Shown here: piece after piece, positions 45,701 through 55,088 of the stretch | Layout of the letters: each line of letters starts with the position of its first letter | Position numbering within the stretch: position 1 is the stretch's first letter | From: Vibrio cincinnatiensis DSM 19608 | Lineage (GTDB): Bacteria > Pseudomonadota > Gammaproteobacteria > Enterobacterales > Vibrionaceae | Assembly (NCBI RefSeq): GCF_900167345.1 | Contig: NZ_FUXB01000013.1 | Span: 62,001-126,000, forward strand | DNA: 64,000 nucleotides | Direction of reading: 5' to 3' | Notes under the pieces: generated by a model | What the model saw: only the letters and a program-made list of their open reading frames with translations | What the model was told of the DNA's origin: nothing | Databases searched by the model: none | Program-made: the position numbers and the translations under genes

Positions 45701-47047
45701 ATGAACGAAAAGACCCTATATTTAGATAAAAAGTCCGCAATACTAGGTGGATTGAATCTAAGCCAAATAAAAATATTTGGCACACCACTCCCTTTATTTT
45801 TATTTTTACTGGTCACCGTATTAGCAGCTCATTTTACTAACACTTTACCTAGCGGTCTGGTCGGTGGCTTTGCTTTTATGTTTGTCGTTGGTGCCATATT
45901 TGGTGAAGTCGGCAAACGCCTACCTATTTTTAATAAGTACATCGGCGGCGCACCGGTGATGATTTTCTTGGTTGCGGCTTGGTTCGTGCACATGGGCTGG
46001 CTCAGTGACCGGGAAATCAAAACCGTGACCGAAGTGATGGATAAAAGCAAGTTCTTAGATCTGTTCATCGCTGTGCTGATCACTGGCTCTATTCTGGCGG
46101 TCAACCGTAAACTGCTGATCCGCTCTCTGGCAGGTTACATTCCGACCATTCTGGCCGCTGTTGCAGGTGCTGCTGTATTTGGTATCGCCATCGGTCTGGT
46201 ATTTGGTATCACACCCGATCGCATCATGATGCTGTATGTGCTCCCCATCGTGGGCGGTGGTAATGGTGCGGGTGCGATTCCGCTTTCCGAGATCTATGAG
46301 ACCGTCACAGGTGGCTCCAAAGAGCAATACTACTCGGTTGCTATCGCTATCCTCACCATTGCTAATATTGTGGCGATTGTCGCGGCAGCGGCGCTCAACA
46401 TCATAGGCGAGAAAATCCCCTCCTTAACAGGAAATGGGGAATTGGTACGCCGTTCAACACTAGACGCCAGTGAAGAAGCTAAAAACCTGACGGTGACTCA
46501 CCGTGAAATTGCCATTGGTTTAATGCTAGCAGCCTGTGTATACACCTTCTCTTATGCGCTATCAAAAGAAATTCTGCCCGGCTTTGGCTCCATCCAAATT
46601 CACACCTTTGCCTACATGGTGGTAATTATCGCCATCCTCAACGCTGCGGGTTTGTGTAGTGATGAAATCAAAGAGGGCGCGAAACGTCTGTCTAATTTCT
46701 TCTCAAAACAGATGCTGTGGCTACTGATGGTTGGCGTCGGTATTGCTTACACCGATCTGGCGGAAATCATCAATGCCTTAACCTTTGCTAACGTTATCAT
46801 CGCCACGGTTATTGTACTCGGTACAATTTTTGGTGCAGCGTTAGGCGGTTGGGCAATGGGCTTCTACCCTATTGAATCTTCTATTACTGCTGGTCTGTGC
46901 ATGGCTAATCGTGGCGGGTCCGGTGACCTTGAAGTGCTAGCAGCCTCTAACCGTATGAGCCTGCTCTCTTATGCACAAATCTCGTCCCGTCTGGGGGGAG
47001 GCATTGTACTGGTTATCGCCAGCATCGTATTCGGTATGTTTGTTTAA
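45701..47047 (+). CDS. citS: Citrate:sodium symporter CitS (2-hydroxycarboxylate transporter family)
   Basis: A 448-residue inner-membrane transporter that imports citrate with sodium ions. It has about eleven hydrophobic helices and the two re-entrant-loop signatures of the 2HCT family: PIVGGGNGAGAIPLSEIY near residue 180 and ANRGGSGDLEVLAASNRM near residue 405. Family members use citrate, malate or lactate; citrate is inferred from the adjacent citrate lyase genes. It begins the rightward operon and is followed by a perfect hairpin terminator before oadG. Confidence 0.93.
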   Translation: MNEKTLYLDKKSAILGGLNLSQIKIFGTPLPLFLFLLVTVLAAHFTNTLPSGLVGGFAFMFVVGAIFGEVGKRLPIFNKYIGGAPVMIFLVAAWFVHMGWLSDREIKTVTEVMDKSKFLDLFIAVLITGSILAVNRKLLIRSLAGYIPTILAAVAGAAVFGIAIGLVFGITPDRIMMLYVLPIVGGGNGAGAIPLSEIYETVTGGSKEQYYSVAIAILTIANIVAIVAAAALNIIGEKIPSLTGNGELVRRSTLDASEEAKNLTVTHREIAIGLMLAACVYTFSYALSKEILPGFGSIQIHTFAYMVVIIAILNAAGLCSDEIKEGAKRLSNFFSKQMLWLLMVGVGIAYTDLAEIINALTFANVIIATVIVLGTIFGAALGGWAMGFYPIESSITAGLCMANRGGSGDLEVLAASNRMSLLSYAQISSRLGGGIVLVIASIVFGMFV

Positions 47048-47069
47048 TCCTTGCTCCTTAGGATGATTT

Positions 47070-47094
47070 GGCGCGCCTAGCGCGCCTCTTTTTT
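47070..47094 (+). terminator. Perfect GC-rich terminator between citS and oadG
   Basis: GGCGCGC and GCGCGCC pair perfectly across a CTA loop and are followed by TCTTTTTT. As it lies inside the operon, oad and citAB transcription would depend on read-through or another promoter. Confidence 0.85.
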
Positions 47095-47133
47095 CCCCGA
47101 TTTTCAACCCTGTTTTTATCACTGGAAGTGACT

Positions 47134-47400
47134 ATGCCATCAACCTCACTTTTCTTCGAAGGAATTAACTTACTGACGCTTGGGATGGGCTTTGTGTTCA
47201 TCTTCCTGATTTTTTTAGTCTTGGCGACTCGTACCCTATCGTACTTGATCGTGCGTTTTGCACCGTCGGAAACACCGACCCAAACGGCCCATAAGAAAGC
47301 CACCACCAATAAGGCGAAACCTAACCAAAATCAAGGTGAGTTGCTCGCGGTGCTCACCGCCGCTGTCCATCACCATAAAACACAACAAAAACTGTCTTAG
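47134..47400 (+). CDS. oadG: Oxaloacetate decarboxylase gamma subunit OadG
   Basis: An 88-residue small membrane subunit: one N-terminal transmembrane helix ([20 protein letters not shown]), a charged/Ala linker and a His-rich C-terminus (VHHHKTQQ) that binds Zn in characterised OadG. It holds the OadA and OadB subunits together. The ATG at 47134 has GGAAG just upstream; an in-frame TTG at 47068 lies in the terminator. oadA follows immediately. Confidence 0.9.
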   Translation: MPSTSLFFEGINLLTLGMGFVFIFLIFLVLATRTLSYLIVRFAPSETPTQTAHKKATTNKAKPNQNQGELLAVLTAAVHHHKTQQKLS

Positions 47401-47417
47401 TGAAGGAGAAATCACAA

Positions 47418-49232
47418 ATGACTCAGGCGATTAAACGCGTAGGTGTAACCGATGTCGTATTACGCGATGCTCACCAATCTCTTTTTGCCACCCGTTTACG
47501 GATTGACGACATGTTACCGATTGCGCAGCAATTAGATCAGATCGGTTATTGGTCTTTAGAATGCTGGGGAGGCGCAACCTTTGATAGCTGTATCCGATTT
47601 TTAGGTGAAGACCCATGGCAACGCCTACGTTTGCTCAAACAAGCCATACCTAATACCCCACTGCAAATGTTGCTGCGCGGGCAAAACCTACTCGGCTATC
47701 GCCACTATGCTGATGACGTGGTGGAAACTTTTGTCGAGCGCGCAGTGAAAAACGGCATGGATGTATTTCGTGTATTCGATGCGATGAACGATGTCCGCAA
47801 TATGCAACAAGCGCTGCAAGCGGTGAAAAAAATGGGCGCACATGCCCAAGGTACGCTCTGTTACACCACCAGCCCAGTACACAACTTACAAACTTGGGTT
47901 GACATAGCGCAGCAACTGGCGGAGCTTGGTGTCGATTCGATTGCCCTGAAAGATATGGCCGGCATTTTGACCCCGTATGCCGCCGAAGAGTTAGTTTCAA
48001 CCCTGAAAAAACAGGTCGATGTAGCATTGCATCTGCACTGCCACTCCACCGCGGGTCTTGCCGATATGACCTTACTTAAAGCGATTGAAGCGGGCGTTGA
48101 TCGGGTTGATACCGCGATCTCCAGTATGAGTGGCACTTATGGTCATCCGGCGACCGAATCTTTGGTTGCCACCCTACAAGGGACTGGCTACGACACCGGG
48201 TTGGATATTACCAAACTCGAACATATCGCAGCCTATTTCCGCGATGTACGTAAAAAATACCATGCCTTTGAAGGCATGATGAAAGGCAGTGATGCGCGTA
48301 TTTTGGTCGCACAAGTCCCCGGTGGCATGCTGACCAATATGGAAAGCCAACTCAAACAACAAAACGCGCTAGATAAACTCGATTTAGTGCTCGAAGAGAT
48401 CCCACGTGTACGTGAGGAACTCGGCTTTTTGCCCCTAGTCACCCCGACATCACAAATCGTTGGTACCCAAGCGGTGATCAACGTGGTGATGGGAGAGCGT
48501 TACAAAACCATCACCAAAGAAACCAGCGGAGTGCTCAAAGGCGAATATGGCAAAACACCTGCCCCAGTCAACGCAGCACTGCAAGTTCGGGTATTGGCGG
48601 GGGCAGAGCCCATCACCTGTCGTCCTGCCGATTTAATCGCAGCCGAAATGCCAACTTTGCAAGACAGCGTATTGCAGCAAGCCAAGGAGCAACATATCAC
48701 ACTCGCCGACAATGCAATTGACGATGTGCTGACGATTGCGTTGTTTGATCAGGTAGGCTGGAAGTTTCTCGCCAATCGCCATAACCCAAATGCATTTGAG
48801 CCGATACCACAAGTAGCGAAGATCAATGGCATATCTAAGAAAACATCAACGGGAAAAACGCACACACAGCCAGAAAAAAGTAAATTTGTAGAAAGTAATG
48901 GGGTGTATACCATTACGGTCAACAACCAAAGCTATGTGGTGAAAGTGGATGAAGGTGGTGACCTAACACACGTTGCGCCCGCACCAGCCAATACTCCTCC
49001 AGTAGCAAGAATAACCGAAGGTGAAAACCTTGCAGCGCCCCTTTCTGGCAATATCTGGAAAATTCATGCGACGGCGGGTGATGAAGTGGCTGAAGGTGAT
49101 GTGCTACTGATCCTTGAGGCGATGAAAATGGAAACTGAAATCCGTGCGCCACGCGCAGGAGTGATCAGTGCCATTGAAGTCAATGAAGGCGATGCGGTGC
49201 AAGTGGGCGACGCATTGTTGATGCTGGCGTAA
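47418..49232 (+). CDS. oadA: Oxaloacetate decarboxylase alpha subunit OadA
   Basis: OadA transfers the carboxyl group of oxaloacetate to biotin. The 604-residue protein has the carboxyltransferase barrel ([16 protein letters not shown]; metal site [13 protein letters not shown] near residue 205), a conserved middle domain, a Pro/Ala linker near residue 530 and a biotinyl domain with EAMKMETEI, whose Lys carries biotin. The ATG at 47418 has AAGGAG 9 bases upstream. It works with OadB and OadG as a sodium pump. Confidence 0.96.
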   Translation: MTQAIKRVGVTDVVLRDAHQSLFATRLRIDDMLPIAQQLDQIGYWSLECWGGATFDSCIRFLGEDPWQRLRLLKQAIPNTPLQMLLRGQNLLGYRHYADDVVETFVERAVKNGMDVFRVFDAMNDVRNMQQALQAVKKMGAHAQGTLCYTTSPVHNLQTWVDIAQQLAELGVDSIALKDMAGILTPYAAEELVSTLKKQVDVALHLHCHSTAGLADMTLLKAIEAGVDRVDTAISSMSGTYGHPATESLVATLQGTGYDTGLDITKLEHIAAYFRDVRKKYHAFEGMMKGSDARILVAQVPGGMLTNMESQLKQQNALDKLDLVLEEIPRVREELGFLPLVTPTSQIVGTQAVINVVMGERYKTITKETSGVLKGEYGKTPAPVNAALQVRVLAGAEPITCRPADLIAAEMPTLQDSVLQQAKEQHITLADNAIDDVLTIALFDQVGWKFLANRHNPNAFEPIPQVAKINGISKKTSTGKTHTQPEKSKFVESNGVYTITVNNQSYVVKVDEGGDLTHVAPAPANTPPVARITEGENLAAPLSGNIWKIHATAGDEVAEGDVLLILEAMKMETEIRAPRAGVISAIEVNEGDAVQVGDALLMLA

Positions 49233-49247
49233 TCAGGGATAAAAATC

Positions 49248-50549
49248 ATGGAAAATGTTTTAGCTATGGTGCGTGATTTTGGCCTATTCCATCTCCAGTG
49301 GGGGCAAGCCATTATGATCCTTGTTGGGTTGGTGCTGCTCTATCTGGCTATTTTTAAACGCTTTGAGCCTTTACTACTGGTCCCTATCGGTTTTGGTGGC
49401 ATTTTATCTAACCTGCCTGATGCAGGCCTTGCCATGTCCGCGGTAGAAAATGCCTTATATGCTGCCAAACCGGAAGTGATGGTGGCTTTTTCTGATGTAC
49501 TTCAGCTCAGTTCATCCATCCCAAGCGACATTAAACAGGCATTAAGTGGAGCAACACCACAGCAGATAACCGCGCTACACTTGCTTGCGGATCAGTACCA
49601 ATACAGCGATGGTATGCTCTATCTTTTTTATAGTCTCGCTATCGCTTCCGGAATCGGTCCTCTACTTATTTTTATGGGCGTTGGGGCAATGACGGATTTT
49701 GGCCCTCTGCTCGCTAACCCCAAAACCCTGCTGCTTGGAGCGGCGGCTCAGTTTGGTATTTTCACCACGGTACTGGGCGCATTGGCGTTAAGCAGTTTGG
49801 GCATAATGGATTTTAGCGTAGCGCAAGCGGCAGCGATTGGCATCATTGGTGGTGCCGATGGCCCAACCGCCATTTACGTATCCAGTTTGTTGGCACCAGA
49901 ACTCTTAGGAGCGATTGCCGTCGCAGCATATTCTTATATGGCCTTAGTCCCTATGGTTCAACCCCCCATCATGCGTGCATTAACTACCGCAGAAGAGCGC
50001 AAAATTCAGATGCAACAACTGCGTCCAGTGCATAAATTAGAGAAAATAGGCTTTCCACTGCTGCTACTGATACTCATTGCGCTTTTGTTACCTTCTGCCA
50101 CACCACTATTAGGTATGTTCTGCTTTGGTAACTTGATGCGTGAATGTGGTGTGGTGGAGCGTTTATCCGACACGGCGCAAAACGCCCTCATCAACATCGT
50201 GACCATTTTCCTTGGTTTGTCAGTCGGTTCCAAACTCATGGCGGATAAATTTCTCCAGTCACAGACCATCGGTATTTTAGTACTGGGTATCGTTGCTTTT
50301 TGTGTTGGTACTGCTGCTGGAGTATTGATGGCCAAGCTGATCAATCGCTTCTCAACGACCAAACTCAATCCACTGATTGGTTCGGCAGGTGTTTCTGCCG
50401 TGCCGATGGCGGCGCGAGTTTCCAATAAAGTCGGGCTAGAAGCTAACGCACAAAACTTTTTGTTGATGCACGCGATGGGGCCTAACGTGGCCGGAGTAAT
50501 TGGATCGGCGGTAGCAGCAGGGGTAATGATCAAATACGTGATGGGCTAA
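49248..50549 (+). CDS. oadB: Oxaloacetate decarboxylase beta subunit OadB
   Basis: The integral-membrane subunit that decarboxylates carboxybiotin and exports sodium. The 433-residue protein has about nine transmembrane helices. It also has the conserved [20 protein letters not shown] containing the essential Asp, and [19 protein letters not shown] near the C-terminus. It lies 15 bases after oadA. With citrate lyase it forms the energy-conserving part of anaerobic citrate fermentation. Confidence 0.96.
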   Translation: MENVLAMVRDFGLFHLQWGQAIMILVGLVLLYLAIFKRFEPLLLVPIGFGGILSNLPDAGLAMSAVENALYAAKPEVMVAFSDVLQLSSSIPSDIKQALSGATPQQITALHLLADQYQYSDGMLYLFYSLAIASGIGPLLIFMGVGAMTDFGPLLANPKTLLLGAAAQFGIFTTVLGALALSSLGIMDFSVAQAAAIGIIGGADGPTAIYVSSLLAPELLGAIAVAAYSYMALVPMVQPPIMRALTTAEERKIQMQQLRPVHKLEKIGFPLLLLILIALLLPSATPLLGMFCFGNLMRECGVVERLSDTAQNALINIVTIFLGLSVGSKLMADKFLQSQTIGILVLGIVAFCVGTAAGVLMAKLINRFSTTKLNPLIGSAGVSAVPMAARVSNKVGLEANAQNFLLMHAMGPNVAGVIGSAVAAGVMIKYVMG

Positions 50550-50554
50550 ACAGG

Positions 50555-50585
50555 ATTGATTGGGGTTTCTTAGACTCCAATCAAT
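50555..50585 (+). terminator. Hairpin between oadB and citA
   Basis: ATTGATTGG and CCAATCAAT form a perfect stem extended by three more pairs (one wobble) around a 7-base loop. No T run follows, so it may moderate rather than stop transcription into citAB. Confidence 0.5.
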
Positions 50586-50619
50586 AAGCCTCATTGATAG
50601 CAAGGATAGACTCGCCAGC

Positions 50620-52317
50620 ATGAAAATATCACTCGCCCATTTTTTACACACCAAGGTCTGCCAGACTCTTTCATTCCAACAAAGGGTCGGCGCACTGTTG
50701 GTTGCGATGGTCGTGATCCAGCTTTTGCTGGTGGCCGCTTTCTTTCATCAAACATTAAGCGAAATTCTGCAAGATCAGATAAATACCAAGGCGCTAATCC
50801 AAGCTCGTGAGATTGCAACCGATCCCAATTTAATTGCACTAATCCAACAACATCGCTTTTCTGAAATACAAACGAAAATCGATCGCCTACAACGCATTTC
50901 TGACGCCAACTTTATTGTGATTGGCGATGCGAATGGCATTCGTATTGCTCACCCGGATGAGAAAAAAAATGGTTTGCCCATGCAAGGTGGTGACAGCCGT
51001 CGTGCTTTACAAGAGGGCGAATATTACACCTCCACCCAAAAAGGCAGCCTAGGTTGGGCGATTCGAGGCAAAGCCGCCATTGTCACGCCTTCCGGGGAGA
51101 TCATCGGTGTCGTATCCGTCGGCTATTTGCTCGACCACATTAGCGATTGGCTACATATTTACACCTACCCGATGCTTACCACCATCGTTCTACTGATGCT
51201 CATTTCTGGCTTAAGTGCTTGGCTGTTTACCCGTCATATTAAGCAGCAGATGTTCAATATGGAGCCGGAAGAGATCGCTATGAATCTCAACCTACAACAA
51301 TCTATCTTGCAAAGTGTTTATGAGGGGATCGTTGCTATTAGCTTGAAAGGAGAAATCCTCTCCGTCAATGCGAAAGCACTCAATATACTCGGTATTGCCC
51401 ACCAACCAAGCCATTTGATCGGGCGTAATGTACAAGAGTTCATCACTCCGATTTGCTTTTTTATGGGGGCAACCCCATTTGGTCAGTTAGCGCAGCAAAA
51501 CCGTGCCAGCCAGCAAGATGAACTGATCAGCTGTAATGGTGAAACCTTGGTGGCGAACCGTGTGCCAATCAATTCTGGGCAACAGCAAATTGGTTGGGTG
51601 GTGAGTTTTCGTCGTCGCAATGACTTTCATACGCTAACTTCCCAACTCACCCAGATCCGTCAGCACAACGATAATCTACGCGTGATGAGTCACGAGTTTG
51701 CTAACCGTCTCTCGACCATCGGGGGGTTAATTCAAATCGGCGCGTACGATGAAGCCGTCAAAACCATTCGCCGAGAAACAGAAGAGCAGCAGCAGCTAAT
51801 CGATTTCATCGCACAAACCTTTCACCCCAAAGTGATCGCTGGGCTACTGCTCGGTAAGTACTGCCGTGCGAAAGAGTTAGGCCTCACCTTAGAGTTCGAT
51901 CCTATGTCACACCTTCATCGAGAGCCTCAGTGTCTGACCTCGGATGAATTGGCGGCAGTGCTCGGCAATCTGCTGGACAACGCCTTTGAAGCCACATTAA
52001 AAAACCCACACAGCAATAAAACCATTTCCCTACTGCTCACTGATAATGGTGAGGAGTTGGTGATCGAAGTGGCGGACAACGGCAATGGCATTCCTGCCGA
52101 TATCGCCCAGACCTTGTTTCTCAAGGGAGTGAGCAGCAAAAACCAAGCAGGACATGGTATTGGACTTTACCTTGTTCATCAATTTGTCACTCAGGCTCAT
52201 GGATCAATACTTATCGACAGTGCGGAGCCTCAAGGGACTATTTTTTCTATTTTTATTCCCAATCGACCCAAAACGCTTGCGATGGAAAATAACCCACCAC
52301 TGGCGGAAAGGGCATAA
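50620..52317 (+). CDS. citA: Citrate-sensing histidine kinase CitA (DpiB type)
   Basis: A 565-residue membrane sensor kinase of the CitA/DcuS family. It has a first membrane helix (about residues 22-42) and a periplasmic PAS/Cache domain with IVIGDANGIRIAHPDEKK, the citrate-site region. A second helix lies near residue 180, with a cytoplasmic PAS domain after it. The phospho-acceptor region is VMSHEFANRLSTIGGLIQ, and the ATPase domain has NLLDNAFEATL and ADNGNGIP. It reports external citrate to CitB. The ATG at 50620 is used; its AAGGA is rather far (13 bases). citB follows by 12 bases. Confidence 0.93.
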   Translation: MKISLAHFLHTKVCQTLSFQQRVGALLVAMVVIQLLLVAAFFHQTLSEILQDQINTKALIQAREIATDPNLIALIQQHRFSEIQTKIDRLQRISDANFIVIGDANGIRIAHPDEKKNGLPMQGGDSRRALQEGEYYTSTQKGSLGWAIRGKAAIVTPSGEIIGVVSVGYLLDHISDWLHIYTYPMLTTIVLLMLISGLSAWLFTRHIKQQMFNMEPEEIAMNLNLQQSILQSVYEGIVAISLKGEILSVNAKALNILGIAHQPSHLIGRNVQEFITPICFFMGATPFGQLAQQNRASQQDELISCNGETLVANRVPINSGQQQIGWVVSFRRRNDFHTLTSQLTQIRQHNDNLRVMSHEFANRLSTIGGLIQIGAYDEAVKTIRRETEEQQQLIDFIAQTFHPKVIAGLLLGKYCRAKELGLTLEFDPMSHLHREPQCLTSDELAAVLGNLLDNAFEATLKNPHSNKTISLLLTDNGEELVIEVADNGNGIPADIAQTLFLKGVSSKNQAGHGIGLYLVHQFVTQAHGSILIDSAEPQGTIFSIFIPNRPKTLAMENNPPLAERA

Positions 52318-52329
52318 TAAGAGCTGATT

Positions 52330-53028
52330 ATGATGGAATTAATCGATGTATTGATCGTAGAGGATGAAACGAGCATTGCTGATGTGCACAGCTTTTATCT
52401 CAAACAGACCACCCGCTTTCGCCCTGTGGGCGTGGCACAAAGTATTAATGAAGCGCGTAACATGGTACGCATTCTCAAACCTAAACTGATTTTTTTGGAT
52501 AACTACCTACCTGATGGTCTCGGCATTGAGTTTTTAAAGGAGTTAACTCATCAACCACAAGCACCGGATGTCATTTTTATCACCGCCGCTTCCGATATGG
52601 AAACGGTACGTGAAGCCGTGCGCTGCGGGGTGTTTGATTACTTGTTAAAACCAATTGCCTATGATCGAGTACAAAATTCGCTAGAACGTTATCTAAAATA
52701 CATGAGCTCTCTGCGTGCCAATGACAGCGTTAATCAGCGCCATGTCGATGATCTGTTTAATTTTCAGGCTAAAACCGAACCTCTGGATGGCTTACCCAAA
52801 GGGATTGATGAGCTCACTTTAATCAAAATCCAAGAAATTTATCACCATCAACCACAAACCGCCTACACTGCGGAGCTGTTAGGGCAAGCGATAGGGATCA
52901 GCAAAACCACGGCCAGACGTTATCTTGAATATTGTGTGGCCAGCGGTTTTCTGGAAGCGTGTATTCAACATGGTCGAGTTGGCCGCCCTGAGCGGATTTA
53001 CCAAAAGCGCCAACCTACCCATAGCTAA
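52330..53028 (+). CDS. citB: Response regulator CitB (DpiA type)
   Basis: A 232-residue regulator with a receiver domain (VLIVEDETSIADVH, phosphorylation site in LIFLDNYLPDGLG, conserved Lys in FDYLLKPIAYDR) and a C-terminal helix-turn-helix (TAELLGQAIGISKTTARRYLEY). It presumably activates the citC and citS operons from the AT-rich divergent gap. It closes the rightward citrate gene set. Confidence 0.94.
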   Translation: MMELIDVLIVEDETSIADVHSFYLKQTTRFRPVGVAQSINEARNMVRILKPKLIFLDNYLPDGLGIEFLKELTHQPQAPDVIFITAASDMETVREAVRCGVFDYLLKPIAYDRVQNSLERYLKYMSSLRANDSVNQRHVDDLFNFQAKTEPLDGLPKGIDELTLIKIQEIYHHQPQTAYTAELLGQAIGISKTTARRYLEYCVASGFLEACIQHGRVGRPERIYQKRQPTHS

Positions 53029-53035
53029 GCTGAAT

Positions 53036-53308
53036 TTATAAGGTGTAATGGAAGGGGATCACTTCGGTCGTATCCCCTATTTCCAGCATCCCTTCTAAAT
53101 TGTTGCTGTGACACTGACAAAGTGGAATCACAAAAACATCGTCTTCATTCTTGTCATGCTTCACCAACACCGCTTGAGACGAAGGTATTAAGCAGTGAAT
53201 TTCCGCGCAAAAAACCTGACTTTCTCGGCTAAAGTGTTGCCAGTACGCCAACCAATTACGCCGTGCTTCAGCAGAAGCCAAATCTTTAGAAACCTTTCTA
53301 ACTAACAT
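53036..53308 (-). CDS. Small hypothetical protein with Cys/His pattern
   Basis: A 90-residue protein with CAEIHCLIP in the middle and VIPLCQCHSNN later. This spacing of Cys and His resembles small zinc-binding, HNH-like bacterial proteins that read VxPLCxxCH or similar. I cannot assign a function. The start has a good AGAGGTG site. It is convergent with citB, 7 bases away, and shows no operon partner. Confidence 0.6.
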   Translation of the reverse strand: MLVRKVSKDLASAEARRNWLAYWQHFSRESQVFCAEIHCLIPSSQAVLVKHDKNEDDVFVIPLCQCHSNNLEGMLEIGDTTEVIPFHYTL

Positions 53309-53535
53309 CGCATCACCTCTGTGGTTATTGAGTCGCTCTATTACAATGGATTTCGACTCGCCTAAGCATGAAGTGATTCAAATTCCTCCATAGAGGAAAA
53401 ATTCTTATTGGTTTTTATGTGGTTATATACGAATAATTATTGGAAAAGCTTAATGTTAATGGAAAAAATCAGACTACGGGCCATTCAAAAACATCGAATA
53501 GTTCGGTTACCCGCCCCCCAATATCATGGTGACTT

Positions 53536-53566
53536 GCTAATATGTCAGTAGCATCAACATATTAGC
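53536..53566. repeat. Perfect inverted repeat in the gap 53309-53620
   Basis: GCTAATATGT and ACATATTAGC pair perfectly around an 11-base loop. Flanking GGGGC and ACCCC segments on the right can pair alternatively with TTAGC or CCCGCCCC segments, giving mutually exclusive folds. The gap (312 bases) otherwise contains no gene that I see. Confidence 0.55.
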
Positions 53567-53620
53567 GGGGCAACCCTTTTCTGTGCTAACCCCGTTTCCA
53601 CAAACTGGGCTTTGATCCAT

Positions 53621-54802
53621 TTAACTCTCTTGGACACAGAGAATATTTAATTGGGAGGTGGCTTTCAATGTATTGATATTGCCATTCATAAAGAACCCTT
53701 TCTGCCCCTCTCCCCAGTAAGGAAGCTCCACTGGCCATGGATCGTTTTGGATTGCGTCACTGTCTAATAATTGCTGCCATTCCTGTTCTGTGGCAAGGCG
53801 CATGTTCAGTATCTGACACATTTGTCGAGCTTCATCATAGCGTAGACGGTTCCATGCTAAGTTATATTCGGTATAGAAAGGGATCGTTTCATCCCAAAAA
53901 TAAGGCACGATATATTTAGTGCCATTAACGGTAGCACTCACGCCAATCGTTATCTTTTTCTCTTCAACTTGTGGTAAGGCAGCCAGTGGCACTTGACGCA
54001 AAAAAGCTTGTCGAAAATCGACATGCTTTTGTATGGCGACAAGTTCCATTTTAGCTTGAACATAGTCAGTATAAGGGCCAACTAAGCAACGGTAAGCTTG
54101 GCTCTCTTTATCTTGTTTAAGGTGAATACGGGTAGAAATATACGGATAAAGTTTATTCACATGTGATAAAAAAGTCGGTTTTTTAAATACGCCGCATTGA
54201 ATCCAGAAAAAAGAGCGCTCGTCCTTGGGGAACTGCTTTTCCCATACTCCCTGACCAATCGGATAATCTTGTTCCAGAACAGGAAAGGTATTGGGTAAAG
54301 GTTGGTGAGTTCCGGTATTGCTGTCGCTAATCGTACTCTTCTCTTTTTTATCTTTTTTAACGGCTAGAAAATCGTGCATGGGAACTTCACGTAGAAAAGC
54401 TTGTGTGTAATCCGCCAGCTTCTGGATGGATGTCAGCTCTGTTTTAGCGTAGGTATAATCAGTATAAGGACCTATTAAGCAACGGTAAGCTTGGCTCTCT
54501 TCATCTTGCTTAAACTGAATACTCGTAGAAATATGCGGATAAAGCTTAGTCACCAGCGATGAAAGAGCTGCTGTTTTAAATACGCCGCATTGAATCCAGA
54601 AAAAAGCGCGCTCGTCCTTGGGGAGCTGTTTTCCCCATAGCCCTTTTCCAATGGGGCACTCTTGCTCAAGAAGTGGGAAACTATTCGCTGACGGCTGGGT
54701 TGTATCACAGGGAACCTCTTTCGCTTGCACCCCCGACCAGCAGAAAGAAAAAAGAAGCAGCCATACGCTATTTAAACAACCGCTACGAACATTGTTTTGC
54801 AT
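53621..54802 (-). CDS. Secreted protein with two duplicated SPOR-like repeats and a C-terminal lectin/FGE-like domain
   Basis: A 393-residue exported protein with a signal peptide (WLLLFSFCWSGVQA). Two near-identical repeats of about 131 residues follow, each with PKDER-FFWIQCGVFK and ESQAYRCL-GPYTDY, the pattern of SPOR domains that bind denuded peptidoglycan. Each repeat has paired Cys residues. The last 110 or so residues contain RYDEARQMCQILNMRLATEQEW and LPYWGEGQKGFFMNG, resembling C-type-lectin or formylglycine-enzyme-like folds. The ATG at 54802 is chosen for the signal peptide. Function unknown; a cell-envelope or septal location is inferred from SPOR. Confidence 0.75.
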   Translation of the reverse strand: MQNNVRSGCLNSVWLLLFSFCWSGVQAKEVPCDTTQPSANSFPLLEQECPIGKGLWGKQLPKDERAFFWIQCGVFKTAALSSLVTKLYPHISTSIQFKQDEESQAYRCLIGPYTDYTYAKTELTSIQKLADYTQAFLREVPMHDFLAVKKDKKEKSTISDSNTGTHQPLPNTFPVLEQDYPIGQGVWEKQFPKDERSFFWIQCGVFKKPTFLSHVNKLYPYISTRIHLKQDKESQAYRCLVGPYTDYVQAKMELVAIQKHVDFRQAFLRQVPLAALPQVEEKKITIGVSATVNGTKYIVPYFWDETIPFYTEYNLAWNRLRYDEARQMCQILNMRLATEQEWQQLLDSDAIQNDPWPVELPYWGEGQKGFFMNGNINTLKATSQLNILCVQES

Positions 54803-55088
54803 AATGATTATTCCCAAGTATTGCTTGCTCTTTGCTGCAAAGCCCCATGCTTTTTTCACAAAAGATATCACCGATGGATTATAAGGTATTTCAACCTATT
54901 GTCTGACAAATAGAAGGGGAAAGTAAGATCTTTTATTTCAGACATAAATTGAGCTGAAACAGCCAAATAGACACATTGTTGCATTACCTTTAGCCCATTT
55001 TTCGCTACACTTAACCCCTAGGTTACAGCAAACGAATTCTTTATGCTGATCTCGCCAATATCACTGATCATTTCTTTTGGAGCTAATG

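Noticed and set aside
53500..53610. Possible integron attC site around the inverted repeat
   Set aside because: No RYYYAAC/GTTRRRY core pair in the right arrangement and no cassette array or integrase nearby.
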